Source: Pseudomonadota bacterium
Lineage (GTDB): Bacteria; Desulfobacterota; Binatia; UBA9968
Assembly: GCA_021324155.1 (NCBI GenBank)
Contig: JAJPJQ010000022.1
Coordinates: 94,450-131,559 of the forward strand
Direction: 5' to 3'
DNA: 37,110 nt
A model generated the notes under the pieces. It did not search any database. It saw nothing but the letters and a program-made list of their open reading frames with translations, and was not told where the DNA came from. Position 1 is the first letter of the stretch. Each line of letters opens with the position of its first letter. The position numbers were made by a program, and so were the translations under genes. Below are positions 1-8,107 of the stretch, in pieces.

Positions 1-1819
1 GCGCGAGCGTTTTGACCAGATCGAAGTTCACCGGCAGACGGTACGCGGCGGCAAGGTCGACGCGGCCGTACGCGGGCATATGAATGTTGGTGAACTTCGA
101 CGCGTGGAAATCGTCGCGCCCGCCGACAATGAGCGACGTGAGATTCGCCTCGAACGCCTCGTAGTTATAGTCGAAGCCCACGCTGCCACGATGGCGCGGG
201 CGGCGCGCCAGCGTGCCGGTCTCCGTGTCCCAGTCGAGGTAGGTATAGTTCGCGTTAAAACCGAGGAACGAGAGAATCTTCCACGCGAGGCTCCACTCGA
301 CGCCGTCGAAGCGCGCGGTACCGACGTTGAAGGCGCGGAAGCAGCCGAACGGATCGCCGGGGATCGGCCTGCCTTCGATCATATCCTTCACTTCGCGATG
401 AAAGTAAGTGCCCGAGATTTTCATCCGGTCGCCGAACAGCGGTTGGTCGAAGCCCGCGTTTATCTCCCAGCTTCGCTCCGGCTTGAGATCGGGATTGCCG
501 AAGGCGGGGCAGCCGAACCCCGGCGGAAAAAAGAGCTCGTTCAGCGTAGGCGCCTTGAACCCTTTGGCGTAGCTCGCCCGCACTTTCGTTCCGGTGTCTT
601 TGAATAGATAAGCCGACGCGAACGACGGCGTCCACGCCCGCCCGAAGCTCTGGTTATCGTCGAGGCGAAGGCCGGGAATAAGCGTCAGGCGCTTGTCGAA
701 GAGCTGGAACTGCTCCTGAAGATAATAGGCGATGTTGCGGATCGCTTTGTCGATGCCGCCGCTCGTGGACGCGCTGCGGAGCTTGTACTCGATGCCGAAC
801 GTCGTGGTGTTCCAATCCCACGGTCGATAGTTGGTCTGGAACTCTCCGGTCAAGATCCGCGGGCGGAAGCGATCGCGGCTCTTGCCGAAGTCGCAGGGTA
901 CCGGCCCGCCACCAAAATCGACCGTGCAGCCGTCGGTATTGTCGCTGTCGAGGATCAACTCCTTGAAGATCGATCCCGCGATGCGGTAGTCCCAGTTGGG
1001 GAAAATCTTCTGCTCCCATTCCAGCTTGCCGAGATACTCGGTCCGCGCTTCGCGCGCGTTGGGATCGCCTGGATTGCCGTGGACGAAGTTGTTGCTGTTG
1101 AAAAGACCGACGTCGGTCTGCGTGAAGTGAAAAATGCCGCGCAGCGTCGCATCGTCCAGCATTCGGTAGTCGAGCCGTGCGGAGGCCGCGAGATTCTTAT
1201 AGTCGTCGTTGAATTTGCGGAAGCCGTCGCTCTGAAGGTGCGCGACGCTGAGCGAGTAGTCGAGCCGGTTCTGCGTACCGCGCAACGCCGCCGTCTGTCG
1301 TTGGGTATAGCCGTTGCCGCCGGCCGCCGAGACTGTGAGCGACGGCGGCCCGTCGCCCTTCTTTGTGATGATGTTGATGACGCCGCCGATCGCCTGCGAG
1401 CCGTAAAGCGTTCCGCCGGCGCCGCGCAGCACTTCGATGCGCTCGATGTTCTCGGTCGTCAAATGGGCGAAATCGAATTCTCCGAGCGTCGTGCTGTTGA
1501 CCTCGATGCCGTCGACCAGGACCAGGACCTGATCCGACTCCGCCCCGCGGATAAACACAGACGCGGTGTTGCCGCGCGACCCGTTCTGCACGACGTCGAC
1601 GCCCGGCACGTCGCGCAGCATCTCCAGGACGCTATCGACGCGGCGCGCCTCGATTTTTTTATCGTCGATCACGGTGACGGAATTGGCGACGTTCGCCTCC
1701 GGCGTGTCCACGCGCGTCGAGATCGTCACCAGCGGCGGCAGAGTTTCCACCTCGACGGCGCTTGCCGCCGCCGCGAAAGCGGATATCAGAACGGAAACTA
1801 CAAAGACCAGGAAAAACAT
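1..1819 (-). CDS. btuB: BtuB-like TonB-dependent outer-membrane receptor (3' end outside window)
   Basis: The minus-strand frame stays open from an ATG at 1819 to the window edge, giving 606 residues and lacking only the last part of the barrel. Residues 1-21 form a signal peptide ending in an Ala-rich stretch (cleavage near ASA-VE). A TonB-box-like segment (ETLPPLVTI) follows, then a plug domain with FIRGAESDQVLVLVDGIEVN and GGTLYGSQAIGGVINIITKK, then alternating beta strands. The plug wording resembles E. coli BtuB. AAGGAGG at 1822-1828 sets the start. A cobalamin riboswitch at 1860-2029 precedes it and tonB lies just upstream, so cobalamin or another corrinoid is the probable substrate. 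The symbol rests on the riboswitch and plug similarity; a different corrinoid specificity is possible. Confidence 0.9.
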   Translation of the reverse strand, partial: MFFLVFVVSVLISAFAAAASAVEVETLPPLVTISTRVDTPEANVANSVTVIDDKKIEARRVDSVLEMLRDVPGVDVVQNGSRGNTASVFIRGAESDQVLVLVDGIEVNSTTLGEFDFAHLTTENIERIEVLRGAGGTLYGSQAIGGVINIITKKGDGPPSLTVSAAGGNGYTQRQTAALRGTQNRLDYSLSVAHLQSDGFRKFNDDYKNLAASARLDYRMLDDATLRGIFHFTQTDVGLFNSNNFVHGNPGDPNAREARTEYLGKLEWEQKIFPNWDYRIAGSIFKELILDSDNTDGCTVDFGGGPVPCDFGKSRDRFRPRILTGEFQTNYRPWDWNTTTFGIEYKLRSASTSGGIDKAIRNIAYYLQEQFQLFDKRLTLIPGLRLDDNQSFGRAWTPSFASAYLFKDTGTKVRASYAKGFKAPTLNELFFPPGFGCPAFGNPDLKPERSWEINAGFDQPLFGDRMKISGTYFHREVKDMIEGRPIPGDPFGCFRAFNVGTARFDGVEWSLAWKILSFLGFNANYTYLDWDTETGTLARRPRHRGSVGFDYNYEAFEANLTSLIVGGRDDFHASKFTNIHMPAYGRVDLAAAYRLPVNFDLVKTLA

Positions 1820-1859
1820 GACGCCTCCTTCTCTCCCACGAGAGGGAATGGTTTGAGCG

Positions 1860-2029
1860 GGCGGATAGGTCTCCTGGCTCGGGCTTCGCTCTACTCGCCG
1901 CGCCTTCCCGTCAATGCGACAGTGGCATTCTGCGGCTTTCGTGACCCTTACAGTTGCGGGGCAGCAGGGGCTTTTCACCCCCTTTCCTTGCTTCCGTCCG
2001 CGGGTTGATAGACGCTTTTTCTATTCGCC
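1860..2029 (-). promoter_or_regulatory. Cobalamin (B12) riboswitch 1, upstream of the btuB-like gene
   Basis: Read on the minus strand, the RNA has all the hallmarks of the family. P1 pairs GGCGAATAG (2029-2021) with CTATCCGCC (1868-1860), 8 of 9 paired. Then come GGTGAAAAGCC, GCCCCGCAACTGTAA, GCCACTG, GGGAAGGCGCGGCGAG and the B12 box AGCCAGGAGACC (1879-1868). It starts 5 nt after the tonB stop codon. Between the aptamer and the receptor, CTCTC/GAGAG can form a small hairpin whose 3' extension reaches the AAGGAGG ribosome site at 1822-1828, which suggests control of translation initiation. A GATAAT hexamer on the minus strand (2046-2041) could be an internal -10 box, but its -35 is poor. Confidence 0.95.
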
Positions 2030-2034
2030 TCCTG

Positions 2035-2892
2035 TTATCGATTATCTGCCAGACGAAACACGACTGGAATTTTGATCGACATCGCGACGCGCGTCGCGCC
2101 GCGCCGCGCCGGATGGAACCGACAGCGCCGCTGGATGTTGTCGAGCGCCGCGCGATCGAGGACGGCGAAGCCGGAGCTTTGCTGGACGCGCGACGACCTC
2201 GGGCGGCCCTCCTCGTCGACCGCGACTTCGATCATGACCGTTCCTTCCCATCCCTCACGCCGAGCGGCTTCGGGATAATCCGCCTTCGGACATGACGCAT
2301 AACTAACCGGTACGAAGCGCGCATCGCCGTCGCCGGAACCGCTACCTTGACCGGCTCCGAAGCTTCCGCCCGAACCGTTTCCGGTGCCAGCACCGCTGCC
2401 GGAGCCGCGTTCGCTGCCCACGCCGGTCGAGCCGGGCCCGCCAGAAGAAGAACCGATCTCGGCGATGGTGCGCGGTAACGCGGCGCCACCTTCGAGCGCG
2501 ACGGTAACGGTGCTCTCGCGGACTGGAATGGCGATCGCGCTCTGCGTTTGCGTCTCGACCGACGGCAGCGCGACGGGCTCGGCGGGAGCGGCAATGGGCG
2601 CAGGCTCCGCCGCCCGCGCCGTTTCCACGGGCGCAGCAGGGACGGCATCGCGCGGCGGCGTCGCATTTGATGAAGCCGCATGTTTAATCGGCTTGTGTGG
2701 CGGCGCATCGGTTGCACGACCGCCTCCGGGTTTTTCCGCCGAAGAATTTTCTCCGTTTCCGCCGCCGCCCTCCGCTTCGACGATCGTGACGAGCAGTGGC
2801 GGCACCTTCTCCGGCGCGTTATGAAACGCCGGATAGGCGAGCGCTGCCGCGTGCAATGCCACCGATATGCACAAAAAAGAAGCCGTTCTCAT
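2035..2892 (-). CDS. tonB: TonB-family energy transducer
   Basis: The 285-residue protein is anchored by an N-terminal hydrophobic helix (about residues 4-20). The middle is Pro/Ala-rich (about 75-110) and then Gly/Ser-rich with many GSG-type units (about 150-185), fitting a periplasm-spanning linker. The C-terminal TonB domain (about 195-283) contains YPEAARREGWEGTVMIEVAV and FAVLDRAALDNIQRRCRFHPA. It couples inner-membrane ExbB/ExbD energy to outer-membrane receptors; no exbB/exbD is present here. I chose ATG at 2892; a TTG two codons upstream (2898) keeps the frame open but has no better ribosome site. A B12 riboswitch precedes it and the btuB-like gene follows, so this TonB is probably dedicated to cobalamin uptake. 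Confidence 0.88.
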   Translation of the reverse strand: MRTASFLCISVALHAAALAYPAFHNAPEKVPPLLVTIVEAEGGGGNGENSSAEKPGGGRATDAPPHKPIKHAASSNATPPRDAVPAAPVETARAAEPAPIAAPAEPVALPSVETQTQSAIAIPVRESTVTVALEGGAALPRTIAEIGSSSGGPGSTGVGSERGSGSGAGTGNGSGGSFGAGQGSGSGDGDARFVPVSYASCPKADYPEAARREGWEGTVMIEVAVDEEGRPRSSRVQQSSGFAVLDRAALDNIQRRCRFHPARRGATRVAMSIKIPVVFRLADNR

Positions 2893-2980
2893 CGACAACC
2901 ACGGCGGCCTCGCGAAAAAACGGAACGAAGAGAAAAAATGATGGAACCTTTCTCTCTCTCCCGGAGAGGCCGGTTGAAAA

Positions 2981-3136
2981 GCCTTAGGCAGGTCTCCTGG
3001 CTTGGACTTTGTCTACTCGCCGCGCCTTCCCATCCCTCGACTACGCTCGGGACAGTGGCTTGAGCTTGCGGCTTTCGGCGCCCTTACAGTGGCGGGACCG
3101 CGCCGGATTCGCACCGGCTTCCCTGAAGCCTAAAGC
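2981..3136 (-). promoter_or_regulatory. Cobalamin (B12) riboswitch 2, upstream of tonB
   Basis: On the minus strand, P1 pairs GCTTTAGGC (3136-3128) with GCCTAAGGC (2989-2981), nine pairs with one G-U. Core elements follow in order: GAAGCCGGTGCGAATCCGGC, GGTCCCGCCACTGTAA, AAGCCACTG, GGGAAGGCGCGGCGAG and the B12 box AGCCAGGAGACC (3002-2991). The aptamer ends about 90 nt before the tonB start. The leader between them can form a CTCTC/GAGAG hairpin and then contains two T-rich runs, so either premature termination or translational control is possible. The variable arm between GCCACTG and GGGAAGG is lengthened by a 20-nt segment around 3033-3054 that resembles a dispersed intergenic repeat. Confidence 0.95.
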
Positions 3137-3145
3137 GAAAGGAGA

Positions 3146-3172
3146 AATATATCGCCGATAGAAAGTTGTCAA
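3146..3172 (-). promoter_or_regulatory. Probable promoter of the tonB riboswitch transcript
   Basis: Minus strand: TTGACA (3172-3167, perfect -35) and TATATT (3151-3146, 5 of 6) separated by a short 15-nt spacer. The predicted start site near 3139 lies just 3 nt before the first paired base of riboswitch 2. The -35 overlaps the stop codon of the upstream AEC gene. Confidence 0.55.
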
Positions 3173-4053
3173 GATGTTTTCAAAAACCAGATGACGAACG
3201 GAACGCTGGCGAGGCACAGCAGGGTCGAGAAAAAAATAATCGACGCCGCGAGCTCGGGATCGCGGCCGTATTTTTCCGTCAGCATGAAGTTGATCACCGC
3301 CGAAGGCAGCGAGCCGTAGAGGATCACCACCTGCCGGTTGACGCCGTCGACGCCGACGAGCGCACAGAAGAGATACGCGGTGGCGAAGCCGCCGCCCACG
3401 CGGATCGCCGCGCCGGCGAGCGAATGGCCGAGCGTGAGCGACTGGATGGAACGCAAGCGGTAGCCGAGGCTCACGAGCATCAGCGGGATAACCGACAGGC
3501 CGAGCGCGGAAAGCGACTGGAAAACAGGCTCAGGCATTTTTAGCTGAAAGATATTGCATAACAATCCAGCGACCGCCGCGTAGATGAGCGGCAGCCGGAA
3601 AATTTCGCCGGCGCCGCTGCCTCCGCCGAGCAGGTAGATGCCGAGCGAATTGTGCACGAGCGTGATCACGACGTAGAACAGCGTGCCGCGCTGGAGTCCG
3701 GCCTCGCCGAAGGCGAACAGCGTCAGCGGAATACCCATGTTGCCCGCGTTCATGAAGAGGACCGGCAGCGTAAAGCCCGGCGATGCGAAGCCGGTCGCGA
3801 GCGAATAAAAAAAGATCAGCAGGCCGACGCATGCCAGGATCGCGAGCGCCGCGGCGGTGACGACGGCGATGTCTGCGGCGTAGAGCGGCTTCGTCGCGAG
3901 CGAAGTAAAGACGAGCGCCGGCGCGCCGAGGTAAACGACGTACTCGGTGATCGCTTCAAGGCTGATCTTCCGGTAATGCGCGAAGACGTAGCCGAGCGCG
4001 GTCAGCACGAAGACCGGAACGACCGGCGAGAGCGCCAGCATGACTGAGAACAT
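3169..4053 (-). CDS. AEC-family (auxin efflux carrier type) transporter
   Basis: The 294-residue protein is almost entirely hydrophobic, with about ten predicted membrane segments. It opens with a typical AEC start (LSPVVPVFVLTALGYVFAHY) and has FMNAGNMGIPLTLFAFGE in the middle, the conserved Asn/Gly/Pro crossover region of the family. AEC carriers move small organic anions such as malate or malonate; the substrate cannot be read here. The gene is divergent from the radical SAM gene and ends at the -35 box of the tonB promoter. It is probably a single-gene transcript and not under the B12 riboswitch, which lies downstream of it. Confidence 0.85.
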   Translation of the reverse strand: MFSVMLALSPVVPVFVLTALGYVFAHYRKISLEAITEYVVYLGAPALVFTSLATKPLYAADIAVVTAAALAILACVGLLIFFYSLATGFASPGFTLPVLFMNAGNMGIPLTLFAFGEAGLQRGTLFYVVITLVHNSLGIYLLGGGSGAGEIFRLPLIYAAVAGLLCNIFQLKMPEPVFQSLSALGLSVIPLMLVSLGYRLRSIQSLTLGHSLAGAAIRVGGGFATAYLFCALVGVDGVNRQVVILYGSLPSAVINFMLTEKYGRDPELAASIIFFSTLLCLASVPFVIWFLKTS

Positions 4054-4101
4054 TTGCCGAATTTCCCCTAGCCATCGGCCGCTGTCAACCGACTCTCAGT
4101 C

Positions 4102-4130
4102 TTGACAATCGTTAAGGCATTAAATATTTT
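4102..4130 (+). promoter_or_regulatory. Sigma-70-type promoter of the radical SAM gene
   Basis: TTGACA (4102-4107) and TATTTT (4125-4130) are separated by exactly 17 nt in a locally AT-rich stretch within GC-rich surroundings. The start codon at 4168, with AGGAG at 4155-4159, follows about 38 nt after the -10. The TTG that would extend the reading frame upstream is the -35 box itself, which argues for the ATG start. Confidence 0.65.
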
Positions 4131-4167
4131 ATTATTGAATAATTCCTTCTATTTAGGAGCGTCGCAC

Positions 4168-5646
4168 ATGAATGTCCTCTTTATTACGCCGCCGATGGGA
4201 AACTGGGCGCCTTGGGGCGATCGCCACCTCGCGGCGAACCCGCTGCACGCGCAGCTTGCGGCGTTCATCCGGGAGAAGAAAACCGCCGACGTCGCGGTGC
4301 TCGACTGCCGCGCGCTGGGGCTCAACGACGACCAGATGATGGACGAGGTCAAGCGCCGCCGGCCCGATGCGGTCTTTTTCGGCGGCATGATCGCCGCCGG
4401 CGGCGGAGCCGCACAGCTCAACCGCTTTCACGCGGCAATGAAGCGCATCAAGGAATTCGATTCCAAGATCGTCACGGTCGGCGGCGGGCTTATGTACACC
4501 GCCGTGCCCGAGAAGATCATGCGCGAGAACCCGCAGCTCGATTACGCGCTGGTAAGCGTCTTCGGCGACTGCGAGTACACGATGTGGGAGCTGCTGGAGC
4601 AATTGAAGACATCGTCGCCGAAGCCCGCCGATGTGGCGGGCCTCTGCTATCGCAACGGCGACGTCAAGCTCACGCCGCGCCGGCCGCTCATTGCGAACCT
4701 CGATGAACTGCCGATGCCGGCTTACGATCTGTTTCCGATGGAAAAGTACTGCGGCTACTCCGTGCTGCCCAACTACAACGAGGCCGTCACCTCGCGCGGC
4801 TGCGAGGGCGCCTGCCATTTCTGCTACGAATGGTGGCTCGTCGACCCCCGGAGCCCGCGCGACTTCAGCTCGCACCGCACGCGCAGCGGGAAGAAAGTCG
4901 CGGAAGAGATGGAGCTGCTGAACAAGCAATACGGCGTTAAGGCCCTCACCTTCATGGACGACGACTTCAACTCCGACCGCAGCAAAATGGTCGAGCTGGT
5001 GGAGGAGTTGGAAAAGAAAAAGCTCGACATGAGCTGGTTCATTCTGAGCCGGGCGCAGAACTTCATCCGCGACGCCGATCTTATTCCGCGGCTGCGCAAG
5101 GTCGGGCTGTACCAGACGCTGATCGGCGTGGACGGCGGCACCGATGAGGAGATCGCCGAGGCGCACAAAGGACCGATGAAGGTCGGCGTTAAGGAATTGA
5201 AGGAGCTTATCGCGCTTCTGCGCAAGAACGACATCTCGACCGACTGCACTTATCTCAACGGCTTCTGGGACGACGACGAGGCGAAGATCCGCCAGCGCTT
5301 CAAGGCGGTCGACGAGATCGATCCCGATATCGTGATGATCCAGCTTTTGAACCCGATCCCCGGCTCGCCAATCTACAAGCGCGCGACCAAGGAGGCGATG
5401 ATCGAGATCGAGGATTTGAGCCTCTACGATCTCGAGCACTGCGTCATGCCGACCAAGCACCTGACGCGCCAGCAATTGGGCGAGCTGACCGGATGGGCGT
5501 TCCAGGCGTTTTACAGCAAGCCCGGCAGGATCGAGCGCATTCTCAACGGCTACAGCTCTCCTTTCGTGCGCCAGAAGTTCCTCTCGTTCAAGGAGAACGC
5601 CGCGAAATACGAAAAGGGAGCGGCGGAAGACGCGGTCGCGATCTGA
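4168..5646 (+). CDS. B12-binding-domain radical SAM protein
   Basis: The 492-residue protein has a Rossmann-like cobalamin-binding-type domain at about 1-150 (MNVLFITPPMGNW, then FFGGMIAAGGG and TVGGGLMYTAVPEKIM). A radical SAM core follows, whose cluster motif is C212-x3-C216-x2-C219 (GCEGACHFC). Later segments LTFMDDDFNSDRSKMVELVEEL and YQTLIGVDGGTDEEIAEAHKG fit the barrel. This is the BchE/class B layout, whose members catalyse methylations, cyclisations and rearrangements. The product cannot be predicted. ATG 4168 is chosen because AGGAG lies 8 nt upstream and the only earlier in-frame start overlaps the promoter. The gene sits beside the B12 uptake locus, which suits a corrinoid-dependent enzyme, though no classic DxHxxG motif is visible. 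Confidence 0.88.
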   Translation: MNVLFITPPMGNWAPWGDRHLAANPLHAQLAAFIREKKTADVAVLDCRALGLNDDQMMDEVKRRRPDAVFFGGMIAAGGGAAQLNRFHAAMKRIKEFDSKIVTVGGGLMYTAVPEKIMRENPQLDYALVSVFGDCEYTMWELLEQLKTSSPKPADVAGLCYRNGDVKLTPRRPLIANLDELPMPAYDLFPMEKYCGYSVLPNYNEAVTSRGCEGACHFCYEWWLVDPRSPRDFSSHRTRSGKKVAEEMELLNKQYGVKALTFMDDDFNSDRSKMVELVEELEKKKLDMSWFILSRAQNFIRDADLIPRLRKVGLYQTLIGVDGGTDEEIAEAHKGPMKVGVKELKELIALLRKNDISTDCTYLNGFWDDDEAKIRQRFKAVDEIDPDIVMIQLLNPIPGSPIYKRATKEAMIEIEDLSLYDLEHCVMPTKHLTRQQLGELTGWAFQAFYSKPGRIERILNGYSSPFVRQKFLSFKENAAKYEKGAAEDAVAI

Positions 5647-5663
5647 ATCAGTTTCAAGTTTCT

Positions 5664-5709
5664 GGTTTCAGGTTTCAGAATCGGCATTCCGTTCCTGAAA
5701 CCTGGAACC
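5664..5709. repeat. Intergenic imperfect palindrome
   Basis: The arms GGTTTCAGGTTTCAG (5664-5678) and its near-complement in 5692-5709 form a hairpin with a loop of about 13 nt. There is no T-run behind it, so it looks more like a degenerate dispersed repeat than a terminator. It lies between the radical SAM and SDR genes. Confidence 0.6.
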
Positions 5710-5751
5710 TGTTAGCGCATTAATCGACATTCCCATCCAGTGAACTAATCC

Positions 5752-6522
5752 ATGGAACAAGGCTCGCGCCGTCCGCTTGAGGGCAAAGTCGTTTTGATCA
5801 CGGGCGCGAGCCGCGGCATCGGGGCGGCGGCGGCGCGGCGCCTCGCGCAGAGCGGCGCTTCGGTCGTCATCAACTATTTGAAGAGCCGCGATCAGGCGCT
5901 CGAGGTGCTGAAGACGGTCGAGAACGAGCATTCGAGCGGCATGGTTTGGCAGGCGGACGTCACCGACCGCGGCCAGGTCGAGCGCATGGCGAAAGCCATC
6001 GCCGAGAACTTCGGCGCCGTCGACATCCTCATCAACAACGCCTTCTTTCCCTTCGAGATCGCGCCGATGCTCCAACTATCGTGGAAAGGGCTCGAAGAAG
6101 CGCTCACCAAAGAGCTCGCGGCGCTGCATCATTGCGTGCAGGTCTTCGTCCCCGGCATGATCGAAAAGAAACACGGCAAGATCATCGTCGTCAGCACGCG
6201 CCTGGCGCAGCAGCCGCTGCCGCGCATGGGCGCCTACGCATCCGCGAAAGCGGCGCTAGAAGTCATGGCCAACACGCTCGCTCTCGAGCTGGGTCCCTCG
6301 GGCGTCGCCGTCAACGTCGTCACGCCGGCATTCACGTTGACCGACGCTTCGACCGTCATGCCCGAGGGCTTCAAAGAAAAAGTCCGCATGAGCCGGCCGC
6401 TGCAGAAGCACCTCTATCCGGAAGACATCGCTGGAACGATCGCCTTTCTCGCGAGCGACGAAAGCGCTATGCTCACCGGCACACATATTCTGATCACCGG
6501 AGGCAGCCACTTACAGCTTTGA
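5752..6522 (+). CDS. SDR-family NAD(P)-dependent oxidoreductase
   Basis: The 256-residue protein is a classical short-chain dehydrogenase. It has the nucleotide-binding TGASRGIG at 17-24, NNA at 95-97, Ser148 before the active site, Tyr162 and Lys166 in YASAK, and a C-terminal GGSH. The length and motifs match 3-oxoacyl-ACP-reductase-like (FabG-like) members, which reduce ketones or oxidise alcohols; the substrate is not evident. It lies between two repeat-containing gaps, 105 nt after the radical SAM gene and 85 nt before the FAD oxidase, so co-transcription is possible but not shown. Confidence 0.9.
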   Translation: MEQGSRRPLEGKVVLITGASRGIGAAAARRLAQSGASVVINYLKSRDQALEVLKTVENEHSSGMVWQADVTDRGQVERMAKAIAENFGAVDILINNAFFPFEIAPMLQLSWKGLEEALTKELAALHHCVQVFVPGMIEKKHGKIIVVSTRLAQQPLPRMGAYASAKAALEVMANTLALELGPSGVAVNVVTPAFTLTDASTVMPEGFKEKVRMSRPLQKHLYPEDIAGTIAFLASDESAMLTGTHILITGGSHLQL

Positions 6523-6524
6523 GA

Positions 6525-6599
6525 ATTCAGGAGCCAGGAGTCGGAATCCAGAATAAAAAGACCTCTTCCATTCCGGCTCCTGGATTCTGGCTCCTGAAT
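6525..6599. repeat. Intergenic palindromic repeat
   Basis: The 13-nt arm ATTCAGGAGCCAG (6525-6537) is perfectly complementary to CTGGCTCCTGAAT (6587-6599). The inner parts are degenerate reiterations of GGAGCC/GGAATCC-like words around an A-rich centre. It fills nearly the whole gap between the SDR and the FAD oxidase. Its form is that of a dispersed palindromic element, not of a strict terminator. Confidence 0.7.
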
Positions 6600-6607
6600 G
6601 CTTTGCC

Positions 6608-8095
6608 ATGCTGACCCTCGACCAGATCGTCGCGAAGCTCCAGGAGATCGTCGGGCCGCGCTTCGTCTCGACCAACCCGATCGACAAGATCAACTACCAG
6701 CATACGCTCGCTTACGGCGCGTATAAATTCCTGCCCGACGTCGTCGTGCGCGTCGAGTCGGATAGCGCCGGCAACAACCCGCTCGCGAAGCTGCTCGCCT
6801 TCGCGAATGAAAATAAAATTCCCATCGTCGCCAAGGGCGGCGTCGGCATGGGGATCAGCTCGCCGCTCAAGGGCGGCCTGTTGTTGGACATGCTGGGGAT
6901 GGACAAGATCGTCGAAGTGAATCCCAAACAGCAGTACGTAATCGCCGAGGGCGGCGCGAGCGTCTACGCGATCCATCACGCGCTCAGACAGCACGGCCTC
7001 ATGCTGCCGAACTACGGCACCTACGGCCCCGCGGTCGTGATCGGCGCGATGATCAACAAGGGCGGCATCGGCTACGGCATGACGCGCTACGGCTGGATCG
7101 CCGACATGGTGCTGGGGCTCGAGGTCGTCCTGGCGAACGGCGAGACGCTGCGCCTCGGCGCGCTCGCCAATCAGGGGACGACGTTCGGCCCGTTTCAGAA
7201 ATGGATTCACCTGCCGGACCTGCTCGGCATGTTCACGCTCGCGGCCGGCTCGCTCGGCATCATCAGCAAGGTCTGCCTGCGCGCCATCGAGGGCAAGCGC
7301 GAGTGGCTGCACGACTACTGCTACACGTTCCGCCGCGACCAGATGGACGGCGTGATGGAATCGATGGCCGATCTCGTCAAGGGCGAGGTCGTCTACGACA
7401 TCCACTTCGTCGACCGCTGGCAATACCACTGGCCGATGGAAGAAGGACTGGTCGACAAAAAAAACATCCCCGACGACGCGTGGTTCTTCTTAAAGACGAT
7501 GCTCTTCGCGCGCGACGCCGAAGAGCTCGCGTACAAAGAAAAGCGCATGCGGCGCATCTACGAAGCGCACGGCGGCGTCGAGGTGAAGGAAATCGCCGAG
7601 AAAGCGATGGGCGCGAAAGCGCAGGAATACGGACTGCACGGCTGGCCCGACTGGCACGTGATGGGCCCCGACGGCTGGTGCAGCTCGGTCGTGCGCCACA
7701 GCGGCATGTTCGCCGTGACGTCGAAGATGTATCCCATCGCATTTCTCAAAGAGATGTACGACCTCGACGAGGCGGCCAAGCGCGACGCCGGCCTGTGGAA
7801 TGCCGAGCATTCGCCGCAACACGACAGCTACGTCACGCGCGACCTCGCGATGAAAGAGGAATACTTCGTCTTCTACAATCCGTACGACGACGAAGACGTC
7901 GGCAGGCTGCGCAAGTGGATGGGCAAGGTGATGGAGTTCAGCAATCAGCGCGGCGTCGTCTGGACCGCGCCGACGCTGAGCACCAAAGGACCGTATCCCT
8001 ACGAGCGGTTGAAGAATCTCTACGATGTTGTCAAAGAGATCAAGCAGACGATCGATCCGAACAATATTCTAAATCCCGGCGCGCTCGCGCCGTAA
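6608..8095 (+). CDS. FAD-binding oxidoreductase (GlcD / FAD-linked oxidase type)
   Basis: The 495-residue protein has an FAD-binding PCMH-type domain at about 40-220: IVAKGGVGMGISSPLKGGLLLDM, VIAEGGASVYAIHHAL, YGTYGPAVVIGAMINKGGIG, then AAGSLGIISKVCLR. It ends in the hallmark IKQTIDPNNILNPG of the lactate/glycolate/cresol oxidase superfamily. Such flavoenzymes oxidise hydroxy acids or phenolic alcohols; the substrate is unknown. The ATG at 6608 has no strong ribosome site but gives the usual family N-terminus. It is followed after 12 nt by the PqqC/TenA-like gene, with an AAGGAG site in the gap, so the two are likely co-transcribed. Confidence 0.88.
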   Translation: MLTLDQIVAKLQEIVGPRFVSTNPIDKINYQHTLAYGAYKFLPDVVVRVESDSAGNNPLAKLLAFANENKIPIVAKGGVGMGISSPLKGGLLLDMLGMDKIVEVNPKQQYVIAEGGASVYAIHHALRQHGLMLPNYGTYGPAVVIGAMINKGGIGYGMTRYGWIADMVLGLEVVLANGETLRLGALANQGTTFGPFQKWIHLPDLLGMFTLAAGSLGIISKVCLRAIEGKREWLHDYCYTFRRDQMDGVMESMADLVKGEVVYDIHFVDRWQYHWPMEEGLVDKKNIPDDAWFFLKTMLFARDAEELAYKEKRMRRIYEAHGGVEVKEIAEKAMGAKAQEYGLHGWPDWHVMGPDGWCSSVVRHSGMFAVTSKMYPIAFLKEMYDLDEAAKRDAGLWNAEHSPQHDSYVTRDLAMKEEYFVFYNPYDDEDVGRLRKWMGKVMEFSNQRGVVWTAPTLSTKGPYPYERLKNLYDVVKEIKQTIDPNNILNPGALAP

Positions 8096-8107
8096 AAAGG
8101 AGCACTC

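Noticed and set aside
4102-4167. TTG start at 4102 for the radical SAM protein
   Set aside because: The TTG is the -35 box of a good promoter; ATG 4168 has AGGAG and begins at the expected B12-domain strand.
4153-5475. 440-codon open frame antisense to the radical SAM gene
   Set aside because: It is a shadow of a GC-rich gene: no family motif, biased His/Arg/Val composition, and the plus frame has clear domains.
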